Below are positions 44,188-53,161 of a DNA stretch of 64,000 nt, piece after piece (within the stretch, counting starts at the first letter, position 1; each line of letters begins with the position of its first letter). Under the pieces are notes generated by a model. It saw only the letters and a list, made by a program, of their open reading frames with translations. It was not told the origin of the DNA and did not search any database. A program made the position numbers and the translations under genes. Where the stretch lies: assembly GCF_000687935.1 (NCBI RefSeq), contig NZ_JHZZ01000001.1, positions 3,854,001 to 3,918,000 on the forward strand. The letters run 5' to 3'. The stretch comes from Polaribacter sp. Hel_I_88. Lineage in GTDB: Bacteria; Bacteroidota; Bacteroidia; Flavobacteriales; Flavobacteriaceae.

Positions 44188-46989
44188 TTATATTTCTAAA
44201 ATATAATTTGTTAAGTTCTCATCATGAGGCAAATCCATTTTTTTTCGGAGCCTATAACGTTTTACTTCTACGCTTCTAGGTGAGATATTTAAAAGCGGTG
44301 CTATTTCTTTAGATGCTAGGTTTAATCGAAGATAAGCACACAATCTTAAATCGTTTGGAGTTAGTTCTGGGTGCTTACTTTTTATCTTTTTCAAGAATTT
44401 TTTATCAGCATTGTTAAAAGCTTCTTGAAACATTTTCCAGTCGTCTGTATTGTTTAGGTTTTTATCAATTATTTTTACAACCTTATCAATACTGGATTTT
44501 CCTTTTGATGTTAGCTCTGTTTTTATAGTATTTAAGAATTCGTTTTTCTTAATTATACTCATAGTTGAAGTAGCTAATTCCCTATTTTTACTTTCAATAT
44601 CGCTCCTTAACTTATCATTATTTAGTTTGATGATTTTTTGGGAGCTTTCTAGTTCTTTTAAGGCTAATTTTCTTTGTGTTTTCTCTAACAATTCTTGTCT
44701 TTGCCTTTTATAATAAGCCTTAGAGGCAATGTGTAAAGCATAAAACAATACCATAAAAAAGATGATGTAAATACCAATAAAAACATTTGAAACATACCAA
44801 GGTTTGGATATTGTAAAAGAATATTCAGCAATATTTTCACTTAATTTATTATCAATGGAAGCCCTAACTTTAAAAGTATAATCACCAAAAGGTAAATTCT
44901 CAAACAGGAGGGAATTATTTTTAGAAAGTTTACTCCATTTAGAGTTTAATCCTTCCAATAAATATTGGTATTGTATTGATGAAGTTTTATTGTAATTGGT
45001 TACACTATAAGAAAACTCAAAGTTATTTTCTAAATTCGTAAAAACTTTAGGCTCCAGTAAACTTACCTTTTTTTGTGCCTTGTCAGTCTCATTGTTATAG
45101 ATTCTGTTAATTTGTATTACAAAATCTTTAGGTTCTATAATTTTATTTAAATCAAGCGTTAAATAACCATCAGAAGTACCTATTAAATACTTTTTATCCT
45201 CTAAAAAAATCATATTCTCATAACCAGATGCTCCCTTTTGCATTGTTCTATTAATAGGAATTATTTCCAAATCTGGCTTTTCACTAAATTTACCTGGTGT
45301 TAAATAACGAATATCATTTCTAGTAAACGACCATAACTTATTATTTACGTCATCAAATATTAGCTTTGCCGATAAAAAATTTTCTTCTGGAATTAGTTTA
45401 CTAAAAACAGAATCCACTTTAAAGAGATCTTCTTTTTCTGAGTATTTAAAAACACCTTTTTTAGAAGCATAAAAAATATCATTTTGGTATTGTAGTAAGC
45501 TTGAATGGATACCCTTTTGCACAGATGAGTCTTTAACAATTTCTGTTATAGTTCTAAAATCCTCATCTACTTTAAGTTTAAAAACACCTTTATATTCATG
45601 ATTTACGAAAATATTTTTTAAATCTTTCAACACAAAATATCTACTAGATGTAGAAAAACCGTCTATTTTATTTCTTAAAACCCAAGAATTATTTTCCTTT
45701 TTTAATATATATAAGCCATCATAACTGCCTTCAATAATTGTATTTTCATCTATTTTCGATACGCCCCAAGTTCCATCAGCACCATTAATCAACGTTGCAT
45801 TGTTATCTTTAACTACAAAGGTTCCTGAATCATGACTGCAAAATAATGTGTTATTTACTTCTTGTAAATTCCAAACTTGGCCTTGTGTATTATTTACAAG
45901 TTCAAACTCATCATTAGAATTTTTTCTTTTATAATACAACCCTTGATTTGTCCCTAAATATAAATTATCATCAAAAAGTATGGAAGCATAAATTGTACCC
46001 CAAAAATTAGTTCTTTTAACAAACGATTTAAATGGCGAATTAAAATTGATTGTGTTAATACCATTATCTAAACCAAGCCATATGTTAGAATCTAAATCTT
46101 CAAAAATAGTTAGTACTGTATTATTACTTAAACCAGATCCTTGAGTTATGTAATAAATAATATTACCATTGTTATCTAATTTTATTAAACCATTGGCAAT
46201 TGATCCTAAAACGATACTTCCGTTCTTAAGCTGTTTTGCACTATAAATAGTTTTCTTTGATAAAAAATCATCTGCTGTTACTTTCCATTTTTTTACTTCA
46301 TTATCGTCTAAATAATAAAATCCATTCTTTTGGGTTAAAATAAACAGCTTATTATCTTTTAAAAAAAATGCGACTATTTTATTGTCTTTTAAAACTGAGT
46401 CTTCAGAAATTAATTTAGGAATTCCGTTTTCTATCATAAAAACGCCTTTTCCTAATTCTTGAAAATAAATAATATTTTCTACTTTAGATAGTTTTGTAAT
46501 GTTCTTCTCAGCTTCTATTATTTTTAAAGATTTAGTTTCTAAATTGTAGAGATAAATTCGTTGTAAAGACTTAAAAAGCATCCAGCCATCCAGTTCAGCA
46601 ATTTCCCATATTTGCTCGTCTTCTAGCATTTTTATGCCTTTTTCTTGTGCTATGGAAGTAAATTCTAAAAAACCAAATTCGTTTTTTTTCCAAAAGCCAA
46701 AATCCATGTAAAAACCTGTATAGATTTTTCCTTTAAAAGATTTAACGGAACGCATTATAGTTTCGTTGGGAGTTGTATATAACTGCCAATCTGCACCATT
46801 AAACTCTAATAAACCTTTATTATTAGCAACATAAATGTATTTGTTTGAGGATTGAGAAATGCCCCAATTTTGATTTTCAGCACCATAATCTTCCGCAGAA
46901 AAAATATTAATTGGCGGCACTTCTTGAGATAACAAAAGCGGACAAAAAGTAAAAAAAGCTATAAGAAATATTGAAATTTTCTTAAACAT
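44188..46989 (-). CDS. Membrane one-component regulator (propeller, Y_Y_Y, LuxR-like HTH)
   Basis: The 933-residue protein starts with a signal peptide (1-21). A periplasmic sensor with two-component-regulator propeller repeats covers about 25-640 (SNKYIYVANNKGLLEFNGADW, NIWLGLDNGINTINF). A Y_Y_Y domain (about 650-735, FEFSYSVTNYN...NLPFGDYTFKVRA) precedes one membrane helix (about 738-760). A coiled coil and a C-terminal LuxR-type HTH (about 870-933, LTPNDLRLCAYLRLNLASKEIAPLLNISPRSVEVKRYRLRKKM) follow. Unlike hybrid two-component systems it has no histidine kinase or receiver, so the signal must pass directly through the membrane to the DNA-binding part. It sits just upstream of SusC in the same direction and is the likely activator of the laminarin locus. 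Confidence 0.88.
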   Translation of the reverse strand: MFKKISIFLIAFFTFCPLLLSQEVPPINIFSAEDYGAENQNWGISQSSNKYIYVANNKGLLEFNGADWQLYTTPNETIMRSVKSFKGKIYTGFYMDFGFWKKNEFGFLEFTSIAQEKGIKMLEDEQIWEIAELDGWMLFKSLQRIYLYNLETKSLKIIEAEKNITKLSKVENIIYFQELGKGVFMIENGIPKLISEDSVLKDNKIVAFFLKDNKLFILTQKNGFYYLDDNEVKKWKVTADDFLSKKTIYSAKQLKNGSIVLGSIANGLIKLDNNGNIIYYITQGSGLSNNTVLTIFEDLDSNIWLGLDNGINTINFNSPFKSFVKRTNFWGTIYASILFDDNLYLGTNQGLYYKRKNSNDEFELVNNTQGQVWNLQEVNNTLFCSHDSGTFVVKDNNATLINGADGTWGVSKIDENTIIEGSYDGLYILKKENNSWVLRNKIDGFSTSSRYFVLKDLKNIFVNHEYKGVFKLKVDEDFRTITEIVKDSSVQKGIHSSLLQYQNDIFYASKKGVFKYSEKEDLFKVDSVFSKLIPEENFLSAKLIFDDVNNKLWSFTRNDIRYLTPGKFSEKPDLEIIPINRTMQKGASGYENMIFLEDKKYLIGTSDGYLTLDLNKIIEPKDFVIQINRIYNNETDKAQKKVSLLEPKVFTNLENNFEFSYSVTNYNKTSSIQYQYLLEGLNSKWSKLSKNNSLLFENLPFGDYTFKVRASIDNKLSENIAEYSFTISKPWYVSNVFIGIYIIFFMVLFYALHIASKAYYKRQRQELLEKTQRKLALKELESSQKIIKLNNDKLRSDIESKNRELATSTMSIIKKNEFLNTIKTELTSKGKSSIDKVVKIIDKNLNNTDDWKMFQEAFNNADKKFLKKIKSKHPELTPNDLRLCAYLRLNLASKEIAPLLNISPRSVEVKRYRLRKKMDLPHDENLTNYILEI

Positions 46990-47150
46990 GTATCGTTCAA
47001 TTTGCTACGAATTTAGCAAAATATAAACATGATTTCGAAAAGAATTTTAAATTTCATTAAAAAAAATACCTTTTTTGCTAAAATTGCATTCGTATTAAGA
47101 AAAATTTCATTTGAATTAACAATTTTTTAAGGTTTTTATGAGTTTTTTAG

Positions 47151-47158
47151 TAAATTTG
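47151..47158 (+). promoter_or_regulatory. -7 promoter element of the small membrane gene pair
   Basis: TAAATTTG is an exact TAnnTTTG, 25 bases before the ATG at 47183. The region is divergent from the regulator gene. Confidence 0.5.
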
Positions 47159-47182
47159 TAAAAACAATAATTTAAAATATTG

Positions 47183-47362
47183 ATGAAAAATTTAGGTGTA
47201 GCAAACATTTTAATGTTGTTATTATGTTTACTTATTATAATTATTGCAGAATATTTGTTTTTAACTGGCGATAAATTACATGGTATTTTTATAGGCCTTT
47301 GGGCTCCTACTTTATTAGGAGTAATGATTTATCTAAAATTGATTACGAATGAGCGCAAATGA
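47183..47362 (+). CDS. Small two-helix membrane protein
   Basis: This 59-residue protein (starting MKNLGVANILMLLLCLLIIII) has two hydrophobic helices (about 7-27 and 33-53) and a short charged tail NERK. The ATG at 47183 is preferred over a TTG one codon earlier. A promoter motif lies 25 bases upstream. I do not recognise a family. It is the only plus-strand gene pair within the otherwise minus-strand glucan island and lies between the beta-glucan regulator and the alpha-glucan operon. Confidence 0.6.
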   Translation: MKNLGVANILMLLLCLLIIIIAEYLFLTGDKLHGIFIGLWAPTLLGVMIYLKLITNERK

Positions 47363-47456
47363 TATTGTTTTATACTTTTCCGGATTCGTAGGAATATGTG
47401 TAGTTATTTGGGCATATTTTATGATACGCGCCTTTGATAAAGCCAGTAAAGGCTAA
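47349..47456 (+). CDS. 35-residue single-helix membrane peptide
   Basis: The frame starts inside the previous gene (14-base overlap) and reads MSANDIVLYFSGFVGICVVIWAYFMIRAFDKASKG. It has one hydrophobic helix with a positively charged end, as in small subunits such as CcoQ/CcoS. That likeness is only in shape. The stop overlaps the 3' end of the GH97 gene on the other strand by 3 bases. The overlap with its neighbour and the clean hydrophobic profile support a real coupled gene, but the short length keeps confidence moderate. Confidence 0.5.
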   Translation: MSANDIVLYFSGFVGICVVIWAYFMIRAFDKASKG

Positions 47457-49567
47457 ATTTTCTTTATACTAATTGCTAAACCTCCACCTTCAACTAAATT
47501 AAAGGTTAATTTGTTGTTTTTATTTATTTCTAAGGTTTCATATTCTATTGCCAAAGGATTCTCATTCCAATGCGCATTTTTACCATCTTTATAAATTTTT
47601 GCTTCATACTTAGTATTTTCATCTAAAAAACTAAAATCAACGTTAATTTCTCTTGCATTTTCATCTGTTATACTTCCTAAAAACCAATTATCGGTTTCTC
47701 GTTCTTTTCTAGCAATCGTTACAAATTCACCAACTTCTCCATTTAAAACTTTGGTTTCAGACCAATCTACACCAACATCTTTTATAAATTCTAACGGTTT
47801 TGGATTCGCCTCATAATGCTCAACCAAATCAGCAGCCATTTGCACTGGAGAATAAATAACAACATACAAAGCCAGTTGATGAGCCAAAGTCGTATTTACT
47901 TGATTCTCTTTTTTATATTCGTTAAACTTAATATTAAAAATACCAGGTGTAAAATCTATAGGCCCTGCCAACATTCTTGTAAAAGCAACAATTGATAAAT
48001 GTTCTGGCGGATTTCCTCCATCATTAGACCAAGCATTAAATTCTTGACCACGCAAACCTTCTCTAGAAATTATATTAGGGTAGGTTCTTCGTAAACCTGT
48101 TGCCTTTATAGGTTCATGCGCATTTACAGCCACTTGATATTTTGCTGCTTTTATGGCTGCATTATTATAATGATTCACCATATATTGGCCATGATGATAT
48201 TCTCCTTTTGGTAAAATTTTACCAACATAACCAGATTTCACAGCATGTATTCCATATTTCTGCATTAAAGCATATGCAGTATCTTGTTGTTTCTCATAGG
48301 TTTCTGTGGCAGCAGAAGTTTCATGGTGCATAATAATTTCTACTCCTTTTTCTTTGGCATAAGCTGTAACTTCTTCAAAATCATAATCAGGATAAGGAGT
48401 TACAAAATCGAAAACACCTTCTCTATCTTCAAAACCAATCCATTTTTCCCAACCAGTATTCCAACCTTCAACTAAAACACCACCAATATTATTTTTTGCA
48501 GAAAAATCGATAAAGCTTTTTACGTTTTCTGTAGTTGCTCCATGTCTTCCATGTGCTTTTCCAGTGTCTGTCCATTTTCCATCAACCATTTCCATTCCAT
48601 AATCCCAGGAAGATTTTCCTAAGTGCATTTCCCACCAAACACCTGTATATTTCATGGGTGTAAACCAAGAAACATCGCCTAATTTATTGGGTTCATTTAA
48701 ATTGACAATTAAATTAGATTGAATTAAATCTGGTGCATTTTCGGTAATCTGAATCGTTCTCCAAGGTGTGTGAAATGGTAATTCTCTTTTTACTTTGTAA
48801 GCTGTATTTCTAGAACCTACCAAATTGCTTTTAAAAGCCAGATTCTCTGTATCTACTTGTAAAGTCATTCCTGAATAATCTACTAATGCTGCTTCATGAA
48901 AACTTAAATGAATTCCATCTTTACCAACCATCGTAACAGGAGTATTTACAGCATTTTCTGGAATATAACTTTGTGCTAAATTGGTTTTTGGAATGTATGA
49001 TTTTGCATCAATTTCTGATACTTTAGTTGTACTGTATAAATGCTCATAAATATCCCAATCTCCTGGAATCCAGAAAGTTTTATAATCTTCATTTAAATTA
49101 AATTCAGTGTTTTCTTCAGCAATTAAAACTTCTTTTAAATTATCTTGTGCTGGAAACTCGTATCTAAACCCAACACCATCATTATATACTTTAAAAACAA
49201 TGTTTAATTTTCGTTTTAAATCTTCTTTTTCTTGCAGTTCAATTTTAACTTCATTGTAATGATTTTTAACCTCTAACTGCTCTCCCCAAGGCATTTGCCA
49301 TGTTTCGTTTATTTCTTTTGACTCTAAAACTCTGGCAATAAATCCTTTTTCTAAAGGTGATGCATTAGTAAACTGAAATCCAACAAAAGAAGTATCAATA
49401 ATTGCTTTTTCTTTATAATTGATAGTATAAAAAAAACTTCCTTCTTCATTTAAATGAAAATTCACTTCAATATTTTCATCTGGTGATTTTATAGCCGATG
49501 ATTTTACATCACATGAAAAAAAACTTAAAATAAATAAAATAAAAAATAAGGAAGCTGCACTTTTCAT
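47453..49567 (-). CDS. susB: GH97 alpha-glucosidase, SusB-like
   Basis: The 704-residue lipoprotein (FILSFFSC, C19) is a GH97 enzyme. Motifs include GWNTGWEKW, IMHHETS and HAVKSGYVGKILP. It also has VNAHEPIKATGLRRTYPN and SREGLRGQEFNAW. The glycine in VKSGYVG, where retaining GH97 enzymes carry the nucleophilic aspartate, and the HEP glutamate point to the inverting SusB type. That reading comes from published SusB work I recall. It would release glucose from maltodextrins and branched alpha-glucan in the periplasm. It is the last gene of the alpha-glucan operon, 2 bases after the GH13 gene. Confidence 0.93.
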   Translation of the reverse strand: MKSAASLFFILFILSFFSCDVKSSAIKSPDENIEVNFHLNEEGSFFYTINYKEKAIIDTSFVGFQFTNASPLEKGFIARVLESKEINETWQMPWGEQLEVKNHYNEVKIELQEKEDLKRKLNIVFKVYNDGVGFRYEFPAQDNLKEVLIAEENTEFNLNEDYKTFWIPGDWDIYEHLYSTTKVSEIDAKSYIPKTNLAQSYIPENAVNTPVTMVGKDGIHLSFHEAALVDYSGMTLQVDTENLAFKSNLVGSRNTAYKVKRELPFHTPWRTIQITENAPDLIQSNLIVNLNEPNKLGDVSWFTPMKYTGVWWEMHLGKSSWDYGMEMVDGKWTDTGKAHGRHGATTENVKSFIDFSAKNNIGGVLVEGWNTGWEKWIGFEDREGVFDFVTPYPDYDFEEVTAYAKEKGVEIIMHHETSAATETYEKQQDTAYALMQKYGIHAVKSGYVGKILPKGEYHHGQYMVNHYNNAAIKAAKYQVAVNAHEPIKATGLRRTYPNIISREGLRGQEFNAWSNDGGNPPEHLSIVAFTRMLAGPIDFTPGIFNIKFNEYKKENQVNTTLAHQLALYVVIYSPVQMAADLVEHYEANPKPLEFIKDVGVDWSETKVLNGEVGEFVTIARKERETDNWFLGSITDENAREINVDFSFLDENTKYEAKIYKDGKNAHWNENPLAIEYETLEINKNNKLTFNLVEGGGLAISIKKI

Positions 49568-49569
49568 AA

Positions 49570-51222
49570 TTATAATTTTTCTAATAAAACAACATCAAAT
49601 TCCGAATCTAAACTTACTTTTCCTTCTTTAACTTCTACAGTTTGATTTGAATAAGAATCATGTATTTGATCTCCATTTTTAAAGATTGATGCAACTTCTA
49701 TTTCTTTTTTTCCTTTTGATAAATTAATCCCAACAACAACTTTGTCATCATTCCTAATTCTAGAAAAAACCAACCCATTTTCACTAGAAATTAAAGCATG
49801 TTTTCCTGCACCAACAGCTGGATGATTTGCTCTAAACTGCCCCAGTTTTTGCCAATGATTTAAAACTTCTTTGGTTTTTTCATCCGAAGAAATTGCATCC
49901 CAATTCATGTTAGAACGTAAAGTTGCATCGCCAACTGTACCTTCAATTGTTAAATCTCTAGCAGACTCATCTCCATAATACACTTGCGATGTTCCTGGCG
50001 TTAACAATAACATGGTTGCAGTTTTGTATGCCATTTCTCTCTCTTTATCAAAAGGTTGTCCATCATCATGAGATGTCATGTAATTTAAAATTCCATATCC
50101 TTTTAATTCCGTATTTAAAAGCGAATCGTATTTTGTAAAAACATCTTTTTCAGCCATTTGTTTTACATTCCATTTTAGTTCAAAATTGATTAAACTATTA
50201 AACGCTTTATCAAAATAATTGACTTTTTTATCACCAAAATTAAAAGCTTTTCCATGAGAAATGGCATAATTATACACTTCTCCAACCAAATAAAAGTTGT
50301 TATCATCTAATACTTTTTCTGGATTATTATTCTTGTAATCTTCAAAAGCTAAATCGCACGTTTCTTTAAATTCTTGCCAAACAAATTCTTCTGTATGTTT
50401 AACAGTATCAACTCTATAACCATCAATTCCAAATTCTGTAATATAATCTGTTAGCCATTTCATAATATAAAAACGAGGTGCTCTTGGATGCCCAGTTTTT
50501 GCGAAAAAGGCATCTAATTCTTTCACTTCTTGCTCATATCTTCCTTCAGCTTTCCATTTTGCAACTAATTGAGGAGGCAATTCTACAGCTTCATTACTTT
50601 CGGTTCTAATGTCTGGCAGATTTTCTACTAACGTACAATTAACAGTGGTTGCATAATCTTGATAGGTACAAGCAGGTTGCGTTCTGACCCAATCACTTGG
50701 CCAAACAGGATCTTTTTCTGTAACTGGTCCTGTATGATTAATTACAGCATCCAACAATACACGAATTCCGTTTTTATGTGCCAAATCTACCAACTCTTTT
50801 AAGTCTTCTTTGGTTCCGTAGTTTGGATCGATTTTCGTCCAATCTTTTGCCCAATATCCATGATAACCATAAGACAAACCTGTGCCTTCATCTGTTCCAC
50901 CATGAATTTGTTCTACAACTGGCGTCATCCAAATAGCGTTGATTCCTAGTTTTGTAAAATACCCTTCTTTTATTTTTTGAGTGATTCCCTTAATATCTCC
51001 ACCTTCAAAACCTCTTAATTTTCCAGCTTCTTCAGTTCTATCAAAATTAATGTCATTGCTTTTATCTCCATTATTAAAACGATCTGTTAATAAAAAGTAG
51101 ATGTTTGCTCCTTCCCAAACAAATTCTTTTTTAGCTGTTTCCTTGGTTTCTTTTTTAGATGATGTATTTTCTTGACAGCTAAAAATGGTTGCAAATGATA
51201 ATAAGAACAATATTTTTTTCAT
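49570..51222 (-). CDS. GH13 alpha-amylase lipoprotein (MalS-like)
   Basis: The 550-residue lipoprotein (ATIFSC, C16) has the four GH13 regions: DAVINH, GIDGYRVDTVKHT (nucleophile Asp), FYLVGEVYNY (acid/base Glu) and MTSHDDGQ (transition-state Asp). The start YFLLTDRFNNGD and SYGYHGYWAKDWTKID resemble periplasmic MalS-type amylases. Two cysteines near TQPACTYQD and TTVNCTLV may form a disulfide. It probably cuts maltodextrins in the periplasm or at the surface. It lies 55 bases after the next upstream GH13 gene. A short beta-domain forms the C-terminus. Confidence 0.93.
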   Translation of the reverse strand: MKKILFLLSFATIFSCQENTSSKKETKETAKKEFVWEGANIYFLLTDRFNNGDKSNDINFDRTEEAGKLRGFEGGDIKGITQKIKEGYFTKLGINAIWMTPVVEQIHGGTDEGTGLSYGYHGYWAKDWTKIDPNYGTKEDLKELVDLAHKNGIRVLLDAVINHTGPVTEKDPVWPSDWVRTQPACTYQDYATTVNCTLVENLPDIRTESNEAVELPPQLVAKWKAEGRYEQEVKELDAFFAKTGHPRAPRFYIMKWLTDYITEFGIDGYRVDTVKHTEEFVWQEFKETCDLAFEDYKNNNPEKVLDDNNFYLVGEVYNYAISHGKAFNFGDKKVNYFDKAFNSLINFELKWNVKQMAEKDVFTKYDSLLNTELKGYGILNYMTSHDDGQPFDKEREMAYKTATMLLLTPGTSQVYYGDESARDLTIEGTVGDATLRSNMNWDAISSDEKTKEVLNHWQKLGQFRANHPAVGAGKHALISSENGLVFSRIRNDDKVVVGINLSKGKKEIEVASIFKNGDQIHDSYSNQTVEVKEGKVSLDSEFDVVLLEKL

Positions 51223-51277
51223 GTTTTTATATTTTAAATAATATTTAAAAGGTTTTTAAGCCAATTGATATTTAGTT

Positions 51278-53152
51278 TTATTGTAATTTTAAAATAAAAG
51301 ATTCTAAAGGTTTTACATCAATTCTAATTTTTGCTTTATTATTTTCAACTATTAAAGTTGATGAATATTCGTTGTACAACTGATCTTTAAATTGATATTC
51401 TCCCCCTTTTAAATTCCATTTTTTGATGATATCAGTTGGGATTTGCAACTCAAAACCATATTCATTTTCGGCATTAAAATTAGAAATAATTATCAATTTC
51501 TCATCATCTGAATAACGAACAAAAGACAACACTTTTTCATTGTACCATTCTGTATGTTCTCTATTAAATTGATGAATATCTTGATATTCGCCCATCAAAG
51601 CATCACTATTAATTGTGAAGTTTAGCAAACGTTTGTAGAAATCTCTCAACGATTTTTCTTCTTTGGTAGATTGTCCTCCATCAAATTTTTTGTCATTTAC
51701 CCATCTTTGCAAACTTGGCACTCCAACATAATCAAAAATTGATGTTCTACTTGGACTCCCAAAACCAGGGTTTTCTGAGCCATCTTCACCAAATTCTTGA
51801 CCAAAATAAACCATGGTTGGTGCTGTAGAAATTGTTGTAGAAACCACCATTGCTGGTTTTCCTTTTAAAGCGTTTCCTGCAAATTCTGGACTTGCAATTC
51901 TCTGTTCATCATGGTTTTCTAAGAAATGTAGCATATTGTGCTCAATATCTTTTAAATCCTCTTGAATTTGTGGAATATTATCGGTTAAACCATACCCTTG
52001 CATTACATGTTTTATGGTATCATACAACTGAACTTTGTCATACAAATAATCCATTTTTCCTTTTTTGATATAATCTCTGTACAAACTTGGATTGTAAACC
52101 TCTGCTAATAAAAAAGCATCTGGATTTTTCATTTTGATGTTTGAATTTAGATAACTCCAAAACTCAACTGGCACCATTTCTGCCATGTCAAACCTGAAAC
52201 CATCCACGCCTTTATCTAGCCAATACAAAGCAATATCTCTAAATTTTATCCAAGAATTGGGAACCGTTTTATCTTGCCAAAATTCAAAATGCTTTTTATA
52301 ATCTTCGTTTTCAAAACCTACTGGCAATTCATCAAAATCTTTTTTCCCATCTGGTGAAACTCCATAATTAACCTTTACAGTTTCATACCAATCATAAAAA
52401 CTTGGTTTTGGTGCACGTGATCCATTACCTGTCCATTTTGCAGGATTTTCATCAAACTTACCATCACTTAAAGGATTTTTTTCTCCACCCAAAGGTTTGT
52501 ATCCATTTTCGAAGTCTGGAACTTCAAAAGCATTATTTGGCACATAATAAAAGTTATTATTTACATCATATTCCAAAGTTGTATCATCATCTGCACCAAA
52601 ATCTTTAGTGCCTTCAGGATTTGTTAAACCTTCGTAATTTCTTGCTACGTGATTAGGTACAATATCAATAATTACTTTCAAATCTGCTTTGTGAGAACGC
52701 TCAATTAATTCCTCAAATTCTTGTAACCTATTGTTAACATTTACTGCCAAATCAGGATTTACATTGTAATAATCTTTTACTGCATAAGGACTTCCTGCTC
52801 TACCTTTTACAACATCTGGATCGTCGTTTGAAATGCCAAATTCAGTATAATCTCGAATTACATCATGATGAGGAACTCCTGTATACCAAATATGCGTAAC
52901 TCCTAAATCTTTAATTTCTGACAAGGCTTTATCAGTAAAATCATTAAATTTTCCAACACCATTTTCCTCAATAGTTCCCCAAGGTTTGTTGGTGGTATTT
53001 GTATTGCCAAACAAACGTGTAAATACTTGATACACTACTTCTTTCTTTTTAGAATTCTCTTGCATTACTGTCTTTTCTTCTTTTTTTTCGGGTGTACAAC
53101 CTATTACTATTGATAAAATTAAGGCTGATAAAAGGCTATATATTTTTCTCAT
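51278..53152 (-). CDS. GH13 alpha-amylase family lipoprotein
   Basis: The 624-residue lipoprotein (LSIVIGC, C19) has GH13 motifs DIVPNH, VDGFRFDMAEMVP (nucleophile), AFLLAEVYN (acid/base) and FLENHDEQR (Asp). The N-terminal catalytic barrel begins with VVYQVFTRLFGN. Long inserts between strands 3 and 4 (SFYDWYETVKVNYG and neighbours) set it apart from the two other GH13 proteins here, so the three are unlikely to be recent duplicates. It probably hydrolyses alpha-1,4-glucan at the surface or in the periplasm, like SusG or related enzymes. Subfamily is not assigned. It follows GH31 by 9 bases. Confidence 0.92.
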   Translation of the reverse strand: MRKIYSLLSALILSIVIGCTPEKKEEKTVMQENSKKKEVVYQVFTRLFGNTNTTNKPWGTIEENGVGKFNDFTDKALSEIKDLGVTHIWYTGVPHHDVIRDYTEFGISNDDPDVVKGRAGSPYAVKDYYNVNPDLAVNVNNRLQEFEELIERSHKADLKVIIDIVPNHVARNYEGLTNPEGTKDFGADDDTTLEYDVNNNFYYVPNNAFEVPDFENGYKPLGGEKNPLSDGKFDENPAKWTGNGSRAPKPSFYDWYETVKVNYGVSPDGKKDFDELPVGFENEDYKKHFEFWQDKTVPNSWIKFRDIALYWLDKGVDGFRFDMAEMVPVEFWSYLNSNIKMKNPDAFLLAEVYNPSLYRDYIKKGKMDYLYDKVQLYDTIKHVMQGYGLTDNIPQIQEDLKDIEHNMLHFLENHDEQRIASPEFAGNALKGKPAMVVSTTISTAPTMVYFGQEFGEDGSENPGFGSPSRTSIFDYVGVPSLQRWVNDKKFDGGQSTKEEKSLRDFYKRLLNFTINSDALMGEYQDIHQFNREHTEWYNEKVLSFVRYSDDEKLIIISNFNAENEYGFELQIPTDIIKKWNLKGGEYQFKDQLYNEYSSTLIVENNKAKIRIDVKPLESFILKLQ

Positions 53153-53161
53153 AATGATTGT

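Noticed and set aside
16221-47000. Integrative element or genomic island with recombinase
   Set aside because: No integrase, transposase, tRNA edge or attachment repeat was seen. Base composition looks like the rest of the window.
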